From: Nitrosomonas nitrosa
Lineage (GTDB): Bacteria; Pseudomonadota; Gammaproteobacteria; Burkholderiales; Nitrosomonadaceae
Assembly: GCF_003051105.1 (NCBI RefSeq)
Contig: NZ_QAOO01000024.1
Location: 1-45,121, forward strand
Direction of reading: 5' to 3'
Length of the DNA: 45,121 nt
In this document: piece after piece, positions 6,901-14,405 of the stretch
Numbering within the stretch: position 1 is the stretch's first letter
Layout: the number at the start of each line of letters is the position of its first letter
Translations under genes and position numbers: made by a program
Notes under the pieces: generated by a model
Told to the model about the DNA's origin: nothing
The model's database searches: none
Seen by the model: the letters and a program-made list of their open reading frames with translations, nothing else

Positions 6901-7142
6901 GATTCGTAATAAAGAAGATTATCGATACCGGGTAACTGAATTTCGATGGGACGGGCTACCGCCTCAGCAACCACTTCAGCACTTGCACCTGGGTAATCAG
7001 CCTCGATTTGTACGACTGGTGGGGTGATTTGCGGAAATTGTGCGATAGGCAAGGAATGTAACGCGATCAACCCGATCACGACGATAATAATTGAAAGAAC
7101 CGACGCAAATATAGGTCGATCAATAAAAAAATGAGAGTTCAT
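3966..7142 (-). CDS. RND efflux pump permease, HAE1/AcrB family
   Basis: A 1058-residue inner-membrane proton antiporter of the hydrophobe/amphiphile efflux type, full length for AcrB/MexB. The start FFIDRPIFASVLSIIIVVIG is the classic first membrane helix. The intramembrane acidic pair is seen in GIVVDDAILVVENVERH, and the relay lysine in LVTLIGLAAKNAILIVEFAN. Twelve membrane segments in two halves and the two large periplasmic loops are evident. The extreme C-terminus is charged. It is the last gene of an outer membrane factor-adaptor-pump operon, starting 1 nt after the adaptor stop, so translation is coupled. Substrates cannot be told from sequence, and no regulator gene is adjacent. Confidence 0.95.
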   Translation of the reverse strand: MNSHFFIDRPIFASVLSIIIVVIGLIALHSLPIAQFPQITPPVVQIEADYPGASAEVVAEAVARPIEIQLPGIDNLLYYESTSTNDGHMTMKLTFEIGTDIDIAQVQTQNRQRLAEPQLPDKVIRQGVTVKKVSPDILAVIALSSTDPRHDNVFISNYALLRILDNIKRLPGVGDTVVFGGQNYSMRLILDPVRMAQLNLTPTDIASVVREQNRDFPAGRIGREPMPNATELTIPVITRGRMSEVKDFEDMIIRAYPDGSMVRMQDVARVELGAQSYDLEGRWNGQPSTFLLTFLAPGANALDTVQRVRQEMEQLAHNFPAGMSYDIPYDTTQFIEVSIKEVVKTLGEATLLVILVVFLFLQSWRATLIPIVAVPISLIGTFAGMSALGFSINTLTLFGMVLAIGIVVDDAILVVENVERHITKGGLLPRDAAKKAMDEVTNPVIASVLVLAAVFVPVAFLGGITGELYKQFAITIALSVTISGIVALTLSPALCALVLKPSHGAPKGFWKLFNHSFDWLQARYVGTVGILLKRSVMALLIFLTLIVIGLGLFRTIPGSFLPEEDQGYFITVVQLPDGASLARTIEVLGKIENYFLSIPAVHSTDALTGQNFVFGTRGTNQATMFVPLQHWDTREHPEEQVQGLVASAYQEFAKIPEALILAFNAPSISGFGATGGFSVQLQDPGGGDFAEFAAVAQDFVTKAMAHPAIAVASTNFRLSAPRLYAHVDRERAKALGVPISEVFDTMQAYFGNLYINDFVKFGRIYRVQTEALPEYRSNPDDISKIYVRAQSGDTSTMIPLDSVVTTEFNSGPDPVTHFNGFNSAMVLGAAAPGYSSGQALDALEQVAAEVLTPKGYTIDWSGISFQEKKAGGQSVLVFLFALLMVFLVLAALYESWSIPFAVILAIPFGVVGALLAIWFRELTNDIYFQIGLVTLIGLAAKNAILIVEFANQRYAAGVTLTAAALEAARLRFRPIIMTSMAFILGVLPLVIATGAGAASRHSIGTGVFGGMLAATFLAIFFVPLFFVLIGKIKRPEKPQIPEKKQSVEDEEPVRRELP

Positions 7143-7143
7143 A

Positions 7144-8367
7144 CTATTTATGCTCGCTTACTTTCTCAGTAAGGTCGTTTGATAACGATTGTGTTTTTTG
7201 ATGTTGAACAGCATTTACTTCAATGCCCGGCAAAATGCGGTGAAACCCTTCTACAACCACACGTTCACCCGCTTGTAAGCCTTTCTCGATTAGCCATTCT
7301 TTACCATGCCATGCGCTGACCTGTACCGGTCTAAGCTCTGCCCGTCCTCCTTTGTCAATGACGTAAACAAAGGAACCTGTTGGTCCTTGCTGAACAGCGC
7401 GTTGGGGCACGAGAACTGCATTCGTTCGAATATAACCTTTAAGACGAATCCTGACGAATTGCCCAGGATAAAAATAGGATTGTCCTGGAGATTCTCGTCC
7501 TTCAGGGTTAGGAAATTTAAAGCGCCCTTGGAGTGTGCCCGTTTCGGGACGTATCGCTACATCCGCAAAATCTAAAACACCTTCCTCGGGATAAACACTC
7601 CCGTCAGAAAATGTCATTACTCCCCGGAGCTTAAAAATATCAGGCCTTTCAATTTTGTGTTCGGCAAGCTCGCGGCGGCGACGTAAGAGATAGCTTTCTG
7701 GAACGCTCACATTGACATACATCGGATCGAGTTGATCGATGGTTGCTAATAACGTTGTTTGAGCAGAAATCAAACGCCCCTCATAAAAATGGCTCCGGCC
7801 TATACGTCCATCGACTGGGGCGGTTATCAAGGTATTATCAAGATCAAATTTTGCCTTGACCAAATCATTTTGTGCGGCTTCCAAGGCTGCTTTAGCTGCC
7901 AATACTTCTGCTTCTGCATCATCCACATTCTTTTTACTTACGGCTTGTTTTGCCAGGAGCGGCCGTACACGCGCAAGATCTTGCTTAGCTTGGTTCAAGC
8001 GAGCCTGTGCTTGAGCAACCTTTGCCTTACTACTAAGATAAATAGCGTTAAAAGGTACAGGATCAATGAGGTATAGTTTATCGCCTTTCTTAACGTTGCG
8101 GCCTTCCACAAAATATACTTCTTTGATAATCCCGCTTACTTGGGATCGTATCTCAACCGGTCTGAACGCTTCAGTCTGGCCAATGAACTCTGGTTCATCT
8201 TCAATGGTTTGGGTAGTAACGGTAATGACTTCTACTTGAGGAGCAGGAGTTGGCGTATCGTCCGGGGAATTCTGAACACATCCAATTAATAAAAGGATTA
8301 AAAGCCCAATGCCTGTACAACCGGCAATAGAAGATAATGAAGTTAACCATTGAATGGGTCGGTGCAT
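7144..8367 (-). CDS. RND periplasmic adaptor (membrane fusion protein), AcrA/MexA family
   Basis: A 407-residue adaptor that bridges the pump and the outer membrane channel. The N-terminus has a lipoprotein signal ending LLLIGC (Cys30), so it is probably a lipid-anchored periplasmic protein like MexA. The lipoyl halves are visible in PVEIRSQVSGIIKEVYFVEG and ITAPVDGRIGRSHFYEG. They flank a long helical hairpin rich in A, K, Q and L. The beta-barrel and membrane-proximal domains follow (QFVRIRLKGYIRTNAVLVPQ then AVQQGPTGSFVYVID). It is 141 bp downstream of the outer membrane factor and 1 nt upstream of the pump. There is no sign of decay. Confidence 0.94.
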   Translation of the reverse strand: MHRPIQWLTSLSSIAGCTGIGLLILLLIGCVQNSPDDTPTPAPQVEVITVTTQTIEDEPEFIGQTEAFRPVEIRSQVSGIIKEVYFVEGRNVKKGDKLYLIDPVPFNAIYLSSKAKVAQAQARLNQAKQDLARVRPLLAKQAVSKKNVDDAEAEVLAAKAALEAAQNDLVKAKFDLDNTLITAPVDGRIGRSHFYEGRLISAQTTLLATIDQLDPMYVNVSVPESYLLRRRRELAEHKIERPDIFKLRGVMTFSDGSVYPEEGVLDFADVAIRPETGTLQGRFKFPNPEGRESPGQSYFYPGQFVRIRLKGYIRTNAVLVPQRAVQQGPTGSFVYVIDKGGRAELRPVQVSAWHGKEWLIEKGLQAGERVVVEGFHRILPGIEVNAVQHQKTQSLSNDLTEKVSEHK

Positions 8368-8508
8368 AGATTTGACTCTTTATAATTATAAAAATGAACA
8401 TTTAAATGAAGGCTAAGATATGTTACGAAGATTATTCAAGAAAACCTGCCCCCCTTTATCTACTCTACTAGACCCGCTATTCTCTTTAAAAATAGCAAGT
8501 TTTAATAA

Positions 8509-10062
8509 TTATGGTATCCACCCTCCTCCTAATGCTTTATAAAGTTGAACAACTGAAGCGAGATGAAGTCGATGGGTTGCCATGAGTTCAAATTCTGCAT
8601 CGAATAGATTCCGTTTAGCGAGAAGCACGTCAACATAACTGGTAATTCCGCCTTCATAACGGAGGTCGGCGATATTTAGCGCGGATCGTAGTGCCTTAAC
8701 TTGAGCATATCGTTCTTTACGCTGTTCATTAGCAGTACGAATCGCTACGAGCGCATCTTCTACTTCCTTGAATGCGACCAACACCGTTTGCTCATATTGT
8801 GCTAATGCTTGTCTCGCTTGCGCTTCGGCTGCTTTTTGCTCAAAGCCCAAACTTTGTGCATTCAGCAAGGGCCCTGCCAGCCCGATTCCACCGACACCAA
8901 ATTTGCTATCTGAAAGTAATAAATTAGACAGGGATGGACTGGCCACGCCTAGAAAACCCGTCAGTGAAAATTTGGGAAACCGCGCCGCTTTAGTCACCCC
9001 AATTCGCGCAGTTGCGGCTATCAATATTTGTTCAGCCTGAAGCACATCTGGACGACGCTGCAACAACTCCGAAGGTAGACCTGCTGGCACTTCAGGCGGC
9101 ATAAGCTGATCGGTCAATGAACGCCCGCGTACAATCGGAGCAGGGTTTCTTCCTATCAAGACGCTAAGCTCGTTCTCTTTTTGAACTAATAATCGTTCGA
9201 GTTCAGCTACGCGTGCAGCCGCATTCGCCCGCTCCGCCTCGAATTGATCTAAATCAAGACGAGAAATGATACCCCCTGTTAATTGCGCCTGAGAAATGGC
9301 AACCGATTCCTCCCATGATAACAATGCACGCCGCGCAATTTCCAATTGCATATCGAATTGCAGTAAATCGAAATAAGATTGTGCTACATCACTAACTAAC
9401 GATAATACAATTGCTCGACGGTTTTCCTCACGCGCAAGTAAATCAGCTTGTGCAGCTTCATTGGCGCGCCGGATTCGTCCCCAGATATCTATTTCCCAGT
9501 TGAGAAGTGTCTGTCCATAATAATTATAAGGCGTTGGAAAGCCTGGCACAGAAAACCCACCAAGCTTTCCAGCGACGGGCGCATTAGCATTTATTTCCAT
9601 TTGAGGTAGGAAATCCATACGCGCGGCACTGAGTCGTGCACGTAGCTCCTCAACGCTAGCTATAGCTTGCTTGAGATTTTTATTTTCAAGTAAAGCTTGG
9701 TTAATGAGTCGCTGTAATTCCTCATCGTGAAGAAGCTCCCACCATGTGAGATTGGCAATGGACTGCCCTTCAACCTCATTCATTCGAAATTTCTCTGAAT
9801 TATCGATAGTAGGCCTTAAATAATCGGGCCCCATTGCGCAAGACGTAATCAACAAGCTCGGCAGGAGCAATAGCGTACGATTCAAATGCCAATAGGTGGC
9901 AGAATTTGTTGGAAACAATCTAAACAATAGCAGTTTGATTTGAAGAGAAAATACTCTAATTTGACCGATCAGTTTAATCAGGATTGACGTACCCATCATG
10001 ATCAAACGCTCTAGATGTGACAACATGCCTTTCCTATGTTTATATATTGAAGATGAAATCAA
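8509..10062 (-). CDS. Outer membrane factor lipoprotein, OprM/NodT family
   Basis: The trimeric outer-membrane exit duct for the RND pump. Two OEP repeats are recognisable: NLTWWELLHDEELQRLINQA at the front and the second around ARIGVTKAARFPKFSLTGFL. The family hallmarks NWEIDIWGRIRRANEAA and LLQRRPDVLQAEQ are present. The lipobox LLITSC places Cys75 of the long reading as the lipidated residue followed by AMGPDYLRP. That leaves an implausibly long 74-residue head. A TTG at 9885 would give a normal 15-residue signal (NRTLLLLPSLLITSC), so the start is probably internal, though no good ribosome site decides it. It is the first gene of the efflux operon. Confidence 0.93.
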   Translation of the reverse strand: MISSSIYKHRKGMLSHLERLIMMGTSILIKLIGQIRVFSLQIKLLLFRLFPTNSATYWHLNRTLLLLPSLLITSCAMGPDYLRPTIDNSEKFRMNEVEGQSIANLTWWELLHDEELQRLINQALLENKNLKQAIASVEELRARLSAARMDFLPQMEINANAPVAGKLGGFSVPGFPTPYNYYGQTLLNWEIDIWGRIRRANEAAQADLLAREENRRAIVLSLVSDVAQSYFDLLQFDMQLEIARRALLSWEESVAISQAQLTGGIISRLDLDQFEAERANAAARVAELERLLVQKENELSVLIGRNPAPIVRGRSLTDQLMPPEVPAGLPSELLQRRPDVLQAEQILIAATARIGVTKAARFPKFSLTGFLGVASPSLSNLLLSDSKFGVGGIGLAGPLLNAQSLGFEQKAAEAQARQALAQYEQTVLVAFKEVEDALVAIRTANEQRKERYAQVKALRSALNIADLRYEGGITSYVDVLLAKRNLFDAEFELMATHRLHLASVVQLYKALGGGWIP

Positions 10063-10521
10063 TTTATCGACACCTTGATCTTGATATCCAATAAACCGTG
10101 ACTTAAATCATTGGCTAGCTTCGAAGCGATTGGTCAACATAGACTCATGCAAGGTAAAAAATAGCTTAGCTAGCAATAGCTATACTTGCTAATACCCGTT
10201 GTTTCGCAAAGAAATACTCAGTTTAATCGGTTTTAGTAACATGAACAGAAAGCGATCTCTACTAATTTTACCATTTTATGGTGTCTATGAGCCACTGTCC
10301 GTACAGTGATTCCGACACAAAAAATAGTTTACATCATTTTTTTATCCCTCTACACAACTTCACACTGGCTTCGTTTTTGGTTATAAGTATCTAATATTAC
10401 ATGTATTTTTGATTATTCCAAAAATCCAAGAGAAAGTATGGCGTACTCCGAGTATAATTACATTACTTAATTTATGCATTTTTATATGATGAGTTGCAAA
10501 CCTCTTCTGTTGAACTGAAGT
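10063..10521. other. Divergent intergenic region between the efflux operon and mdh
   Basis: An AT-rich gap of about 460 bp that must hold the promoters of both the leftward efflux operon and the rightward mdh gene. I could not identify a convincing -35/-10 pair for either. Short inverted arms such as AATAGCTTAGC/GCAATAGCTAT (near 10160-10185) are imperfect. No RNA gene or repeat was recognised. Confidence 0.4.
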
Positions 10522-11511
10522 ATGAAACCTCCTGTTCGCGTTGCGATAACGGGTGCAGCCGGTCAAATTGGCTACAACCTGCTTTTTCGAATTGCTGCTG
10601 GCGATATGCTTGGAAATGATCAGCCTATCATTTTGCATCTTTTAGATATTGCTGCAGCACAACATATCCTTAATGGCGTCGTCATGGAATTACATGATTG
10701 CGCATTTCCACTATTGATGGATATTGTCACAACTGACGATCCTCTAATCGCTTTTACTGACATTGATATTGCTATACTGGTCGGCGCGCGTCCGAGAGCG
10801 AAAGGAATGGAGCGTAAAGATCTACTTTCTGCTAACGCTGAAATATTCAGCATACAGGGCAAAGCACTCAATCAGGCTGCGAATCGTAATGTAAAAGTGC
10901 TTGTGGTAGGTAATCCAGCTAATACTAATGCTTACATTACCCTGAAAAATGCGCCAGATTTACCCATTAAATGCTTTTCTGCTATGCTCAGATTGGATCA
11001 TAATCGTGCGCTTTCCCAAATCGCATTGAAACTAGGCCAGCCAGTTTCAAAAATCAAAAAAATGATTATCTGGGGTAATCATTCGTCTACTCAGTTTCCT
11101 GATCTGAGTCATGCTGAAATAGACGGAAAAAAGATTTTATCGCTTATAGAAGATCAATCATGGGTAGAGGCGTACTTTATTCCCACTGTTCAGAATCGGG
11201 GTACAGCAATCATTGAAGCGAGAGGTTCTTCCAGTGCGGCTAGTGCTGCAAATGCAATTATTAACCATATTCAGGACTGGTGTTTTGATACAAAGAAAGA
11301 TGATTGGGTTACGATGGGCATTCCGTCAGATGGCAGCTATGATATTCCAGAAGGCGTAATTTATGGGTTCCCTGCTACTTGCCAAGCAGGTACCTATCAT
11401 ATTGTTCAGGGATTGGAAATTAACAATATTGCTAAATTAAAAATGTTTGCAACCTATCAAGAGCTTTTAGAGGAGAAAAACGCAATTAAACATTTATTAC
11501 CAAGGCAATGA
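10522..11511 (+). CDS. mdh: Malate dehydrogenase (NAD-dependent)
   Basis: A cytosolic TCA-cycle enzyme that interconverts malate and oxaloacetate. It is 329 residues, the usual length for the betaproteobacterial/cytosolic-type group. The Rossmann motif [16 protein letters not shown] is at residues 10-25. The substrate-binding loop [16 protein letters not shown] and the NADH-binding [12 protein letters not shown] follow, and the catalytic histidine is in WGNHSS (His187). The C-terminal [20 protein letters not shown] and [16 protein letters not shown] are family hallmarks. It is transcribed alone to the right and converges on the peroxiredoxin gene with a 20-bp gap. No decay is visible. Confidence 0.96.
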   Translation: MKPPVRVAITGAAGQIGYNLLFRIAAGDMLGNDQPIILHLLDIAAAQHILNGVVMELHDCAFPLLMDIVTTDDPLIAFTDIDIAILVGARPRAKGMERKDLLSANAEIFSIQGKALNQAANRNVKVLVVGNPANTNAYITLKNAPDLPIKCFSAMLRLDHNRALSQIALKLGQPVSKIKKMIIWGNHSSTQFPDLSHAEIDGKKILSLIEDQSWVEAYFIPTVQNRGTAIIEARGSSSAASAANAIINHIQDWCFDTKKDDWVTMGIPSDGSYDIPEGVIYGFPATCQAGTYHIVQGLEINNIAKLKMFATYQELLEEKNAIKHLLPRQ

Positions 11512-11531
11512 AAATAGATAATTTATAATGC

Positions 11532-11981
11532 TTAAAGCTCCTTAACAAAGGAGAGTACCTCTGCAGCATGATTAGGTACTTTAACACCCCGCCACTCTTT
11601 ACGTAAGTTTCCTTCTTTATCCACCACAAACGTACTACGCTCAATGCCACGCACCTGTTTGCCATACATATTTTTCATTTTGATAACGTTATAGAGTTCG
11701 CATACAGTTTCTTCGCTGTCGCTGAGCAAATCGAATGGCAATGATAGTTTTTCTTTAAATTTCTCATGAGATTTAATACTATCACGTGAAATTCCTATAA
11801 TCTCACAACCAATTTTACTAAATTCAGCATAAAGATCGCGAAATTGTAGGCTTTCATCGGTGCATCCTGGCGTATCATCTTTTGGGTAAAAGTAAATGAC
11901 TAGATTTTTCCCCAAGGTAGCTAAACGGAATTTTTTATTTCCTGTTGATTCAAGCTCAAAATCGGGCGCAGCATTAAGCAT
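11532..11981 (-). CDS. bcp: Peroxiredoxin, BCP/PrxQ type
   Basis: A 149-residue thiol peroxidase that reduces H2O2 and organic peroxides in the cytoplasm. The active site is FYPKDDTPGCTDESLQFRD, with the peroxidatic Cys40 in the T-P-G-C-T motif. The resolving cysteine usually found five residues later (C-T-x-E-x-C) is replaced by Leu45. Other cysteines (in KIGCEII and TVCELYN) may take over, or it may act as a 1-Cys enzyme. The N-terminus is short (MLNAAPDFELEST) but contains the first strand. It lies 38 bp downstream of ccmI on the same strand and may be cotranscribed with the cytochrome c maturation operon. Confidence 0.93.
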   Translation of the reverse strand: MLNAAPDFELESTGNKKFRLATLGKNLVIYFYPKDDTPGCTDESLQFRDLYAEFSKIGCEIIGISRDSIKSHEKFKEKLSLPFDLLSDSEETVCELYNVIKMKNMYGKQVRGIERSTFVVDKEGNLRKEWRGVKVPNHAAEVLSFVKEL

Positions 11982-12019
11982 AACGAGAAATAGATTTTTT
12001 TATTAAGAAGTTAATCAAA

Positions 12020-13354
12020 TCAAGGTATTACCTGATCAATTGTTACGGAGACTTCACGATCACCTAGTTTAACAGGCTGGCTGAATCCTTCTAGATCTCC
12101 ACTAGCCGGTACTGCCTGTCCTGATTTAGTTATCCTGGCGCCAATGACCACCTTAGGAAAGCTAGACATCTTCATCGCAGGCGTCATCGCCATATTATCA
12201 TCCAGAGTGAAAGATGCTGGTAACTCTCGTGCCGTCAATCTTAAGATAGCCAGTGGCATTTTAGGTCCAGTCTCAGCTCGTGCAAATACAAACACCGTAT
12301 CCCCAGGTGATACTTTATTTGCTAAATCAGGGCTTAGTGATACTGTTCCTTTGATATCGACAGCGCTGGGATCATTTCGGTTATCTTCCACATTTTTTTG
12401 TCGTGCGTCGCCGGGCAAATCACTACTGATATTGGAGTTTTGCGCAAATTGTACAGGCGCGGATTTATCTCCATCATCCTTTGCTAAGGATTTAGCTTGC
12501 GCAATGCTATCACTTACAGATTTAGCGAGTTGAGATTCAGAAGGAATAACACTCAATAGTTTTTCCCAATGAATAGCCGCTTGATCATAGTTTTCTTTTT
12601 CAAACTCAACTGTTCCCGCTAATGCAAGTGCTTTGGGATAGTCAGGGTCAGCTTTGAGCGCTTGATTAATTAATTCTGCAGGCTTACCTATTAAACTGCC
12701 GTTGTTCGTCATCGCTAGTACATCTGCATAGTCGCTAAGCAGTTGTGCGCTATCGGGGATCATTGCTACCAGTCTAGCGTATGTCGCAGCCGCTTCCTCA
12801 AATTCCCCCATAATCGCATAGGTCCGTCCGAGCATCATCCATCCTTCTATATCGTCAGGATTTTCATTCAAACGCGCGATCAAATTACCGACAACAGATC
12901 TAATTTCAGCGTGCCCAGGCGGCATAGCCATCATTTCCGGCGAGTGAAATTGTGTTGCATTTGCCAATTGAGCTTGTGGAAGCAAGCCACGTGTATCACC
13001 TAAAACCATATATAACGATACAGCAGCAATCGGAACAGCTAAAACAACAATCGCCGTTGTAGCAATTCCGGACGTTTTTCTCGCAGGTGTTTTCATAGAC
13101 ATTTTTGATGATTGAACATCCTGCAGCATCCTCTTTTGTAATTCTTGCTTACTTTTCTCATACTGATCTTTCGATAAGATGTCATTACGCAAATCACTAT
13201 CCAATTCAGCTAGTTGATCACGATAAATGGCTAGATTGGCCTCTTCTCGTTCTGTCAACTTAGCTTTAATAGATCTGTTTCTAAGCAGAGTTGGTAATAC
13301 AAACATTAATGCTATAACAATAAAAATACCTGCGACCACCCAAAATGAAGTCAT
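12020..13354 (-). CDS. ccmI: Cytochrome c maturation protein CcmI (CycH)
   Basis: A membrane-anchored apocytochrome c chaperone that presents the haem-binding peptide to the CcmF/CcmH ligation complex. The N-terminal part has two membrane helices (TSFWVVAGIFIVIALMFVLP and GIATTAIVVLAVPIAAVSLY) with a leucine-rich cytoplasmic loop between. TPR-like repeats follow (PDDIEGWMMLGRTYAIMGEF and DYPKALALAGTVEFEKENYD). The periplasmic C-domain reads PGDTVFVFARAETGPKMPLA and ends in REVSVTIDQVIP. At 444 residues it is the long form with C-domain. Its start overlaps the ccmH stop by 4 nt, and it closes the ccm set. Confidence 0.94.
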   Translation of the reverse strand: MTSFWVVAGIFIVIALMFVLPTLLRNRSIKAKLTEREEANLAIYRDQLAELDSDLRNDILSKDQYEKSKQELQKRMLQDVQSSKMSMKTPARKTSGIATTAIVVLAVPIAAVSLYMVLGDTRGLLPQAQLANATQFHSPEMMAMPPGHAEIRSVVGNLIARLNENPDDIEGWMMLGRTYAIMGEFEEAAATYARLVAMIPDSAQLLSDYADVLAMTNNGSLIGKPAELINQALKADPDYPKALALAGTVEFEKENYDQAAIHWEKLLSVIPSESQLAKSVSDSIAQAKSLAKDDGDKSAPVQFAQNSNISSDLPGDARQKNVEDNRNDPSAVDIKGTVSLSPDLANKVSPGDTVFVFARAETGPKMPLAILRLTARELPASFTLDDNMAMTPAMKMSSFPKVVIGARITKSGQAVPASGDLEGFSQPVKLGDREVSVTIDQVIP

Positions 13355-13875
13355 ACTTTTTCCTTATCAATCGCTTTTATTAAAGTCTCAGCTTGCAAGC
13401 GCTCACTATCAGATAATGAATCTTCTTCAATTTGCGTACGCCGTCGCCGTAAATAAAACATTAACGCAGCCACACCACTTATAAATAAGATGAGCGGGCC
13501 GAACCATAGAAGAAATGTCGTAGATTTGAAAGGAGGATCATAAAGAACAAAATCACCGTAGCGTGCGACTAGAAATTCTATAATCTCTGCATCGCTTTTA
13601 TTTGCCTTCATTTGTTCTCGAATTTCGCGCCGCATGTCATTCGAAAAATCGGCACGTGATTCCGCAATAGTTTCATTCTGACAAACTAAGCAGCGGAGAT
13701 TCTCCGACAATGAAATCAAACGTTTTTCAAGCTCAGGATCTTCCGCCGTAGGTTGCGCTTCTTTAGCAAAACTACTAAGTGTAAATAAAATCGATGCGAT
13801 AAAAAACAGAAATCTGATGTAACCAATTAATTTGCAAGAGTAATTGGCAAATGGCATTAAATCAATTTTGTACAT
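13351..13875 (-). CDS. ccmH: Cytochrome c maturation thiol-disulfide protein CcmH
   Basis: A periplasmic thiol reductase that keeps the apocytochrome CxxCH cysteines reduced for haem ligation. The signature LRCLVCQNETIAES (CLVC, residues 62-65) is intact. A signal segment precedes it, and a C-terminal membrane helix follows (LLWFGPLILFISGVAALMFY) with an R-rich tail, the normal anchored form. The length, 174 residues, is slightly extended at the N-terminus: Met7 or a later start would give a more ordinary signal peptide. It overlaps ccmI by 4 nt and starts 5 nt after ccmG, in the conserved ccmF-G-H-I order. Confidence 0.94.
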   Translation of the reverse strand: MYKIDLMPFANYSCKLIGYIRFLFFIASILFTLSSFAKEAQPTAEDPELEKRLISLSENLRCLVCQNETIAESRADFSNDMRREIREQMKANKSDAEIIEFLVARYGDFVLYDPPFKSTTFLLWFGPLILFISGVAALMFYLRRRRTQIEEDSLSDSERLQAETLIKAIDKEKV

Positions 13876-13880
13876 AAAAC

Positions 13881-14405
13881 TTACCCCTGCAATTCTTTAA
13901 TCAAAGGAAGAATTTTTTCTTCTAATGATTTAACAGTTACAGGCCCAATATGTTTGTGGCGAATAATTCCCTGTTTATCAATAACATATGTTTCTGGAAC
14001 ACCATAAACACCGTAATCAATCCCTACCCTGCCATCATGATCAACGACACTGACCGTATAAGGATCGCCATATTGTTTAAGCCACTGTATTGCAGTGTCT
14101 CGCTCATCTTTATAATTAAGCCCATAGATGGGCACGATGCCTAATTGAGATAGCTGCACCAGTAATGGGTGTTCATCGCGACACGCCACACACCAAGAAG
14201 CCCATACATTTAACAACCAAACTTTCCCAAGATTATCTTGTGATACCAAAACTTTTTCTGGGTTATGTAACTGATATAACTCAAAAACTGGCGCCGGCTT
14301 ATCAATAAGCGGTGACGGGACTTGACGTGGATTCAACGTCAAGCCAATCCCGAGAAAAACAACTAAAACAAGAAAAGCAATCAGCGGCAGTAGAAAGCGC
14401 ATCAT
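13881..14405 (-). CDS. ccmG: Thiol-disulfide interchange protein CcmG/DsbE
   Basis: A membrane-anchored periplasmic thioredoxin-like protein that supplies reductant to the haem ligation branch. The single N-terminal helix (FLLPLIAFLVLVVFLGIGLT) is followed by the thioredoxin fold with active site WCVAC (71-75) and the acidic EHP that distinguishes CcmG. The cis-proline region YGVYGVPETYVIDKQGIIRH is intact. The length, 174 residues, is standard. Its start overlaps the ccmF stop by 4 nt (14402-14405), so the two are coupled. Confidence 0.95.
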   Translation of the reverse strand: MMRFLLPLIAFLVLVVFLGIGLTLNPRQVPSPLIDKPAPVFELYQLHNPEKVLVSQDNLGKVWLLNVWASWCVACRDEHPLLVQLSQLGIVPIYGLNYKDERDTAIQWLKQYGDPYTVSVVDHDGRVGIDYGVYGVPETYVIDKQGIIRHKHIGPVTVKSLEEKILPLIKELQG

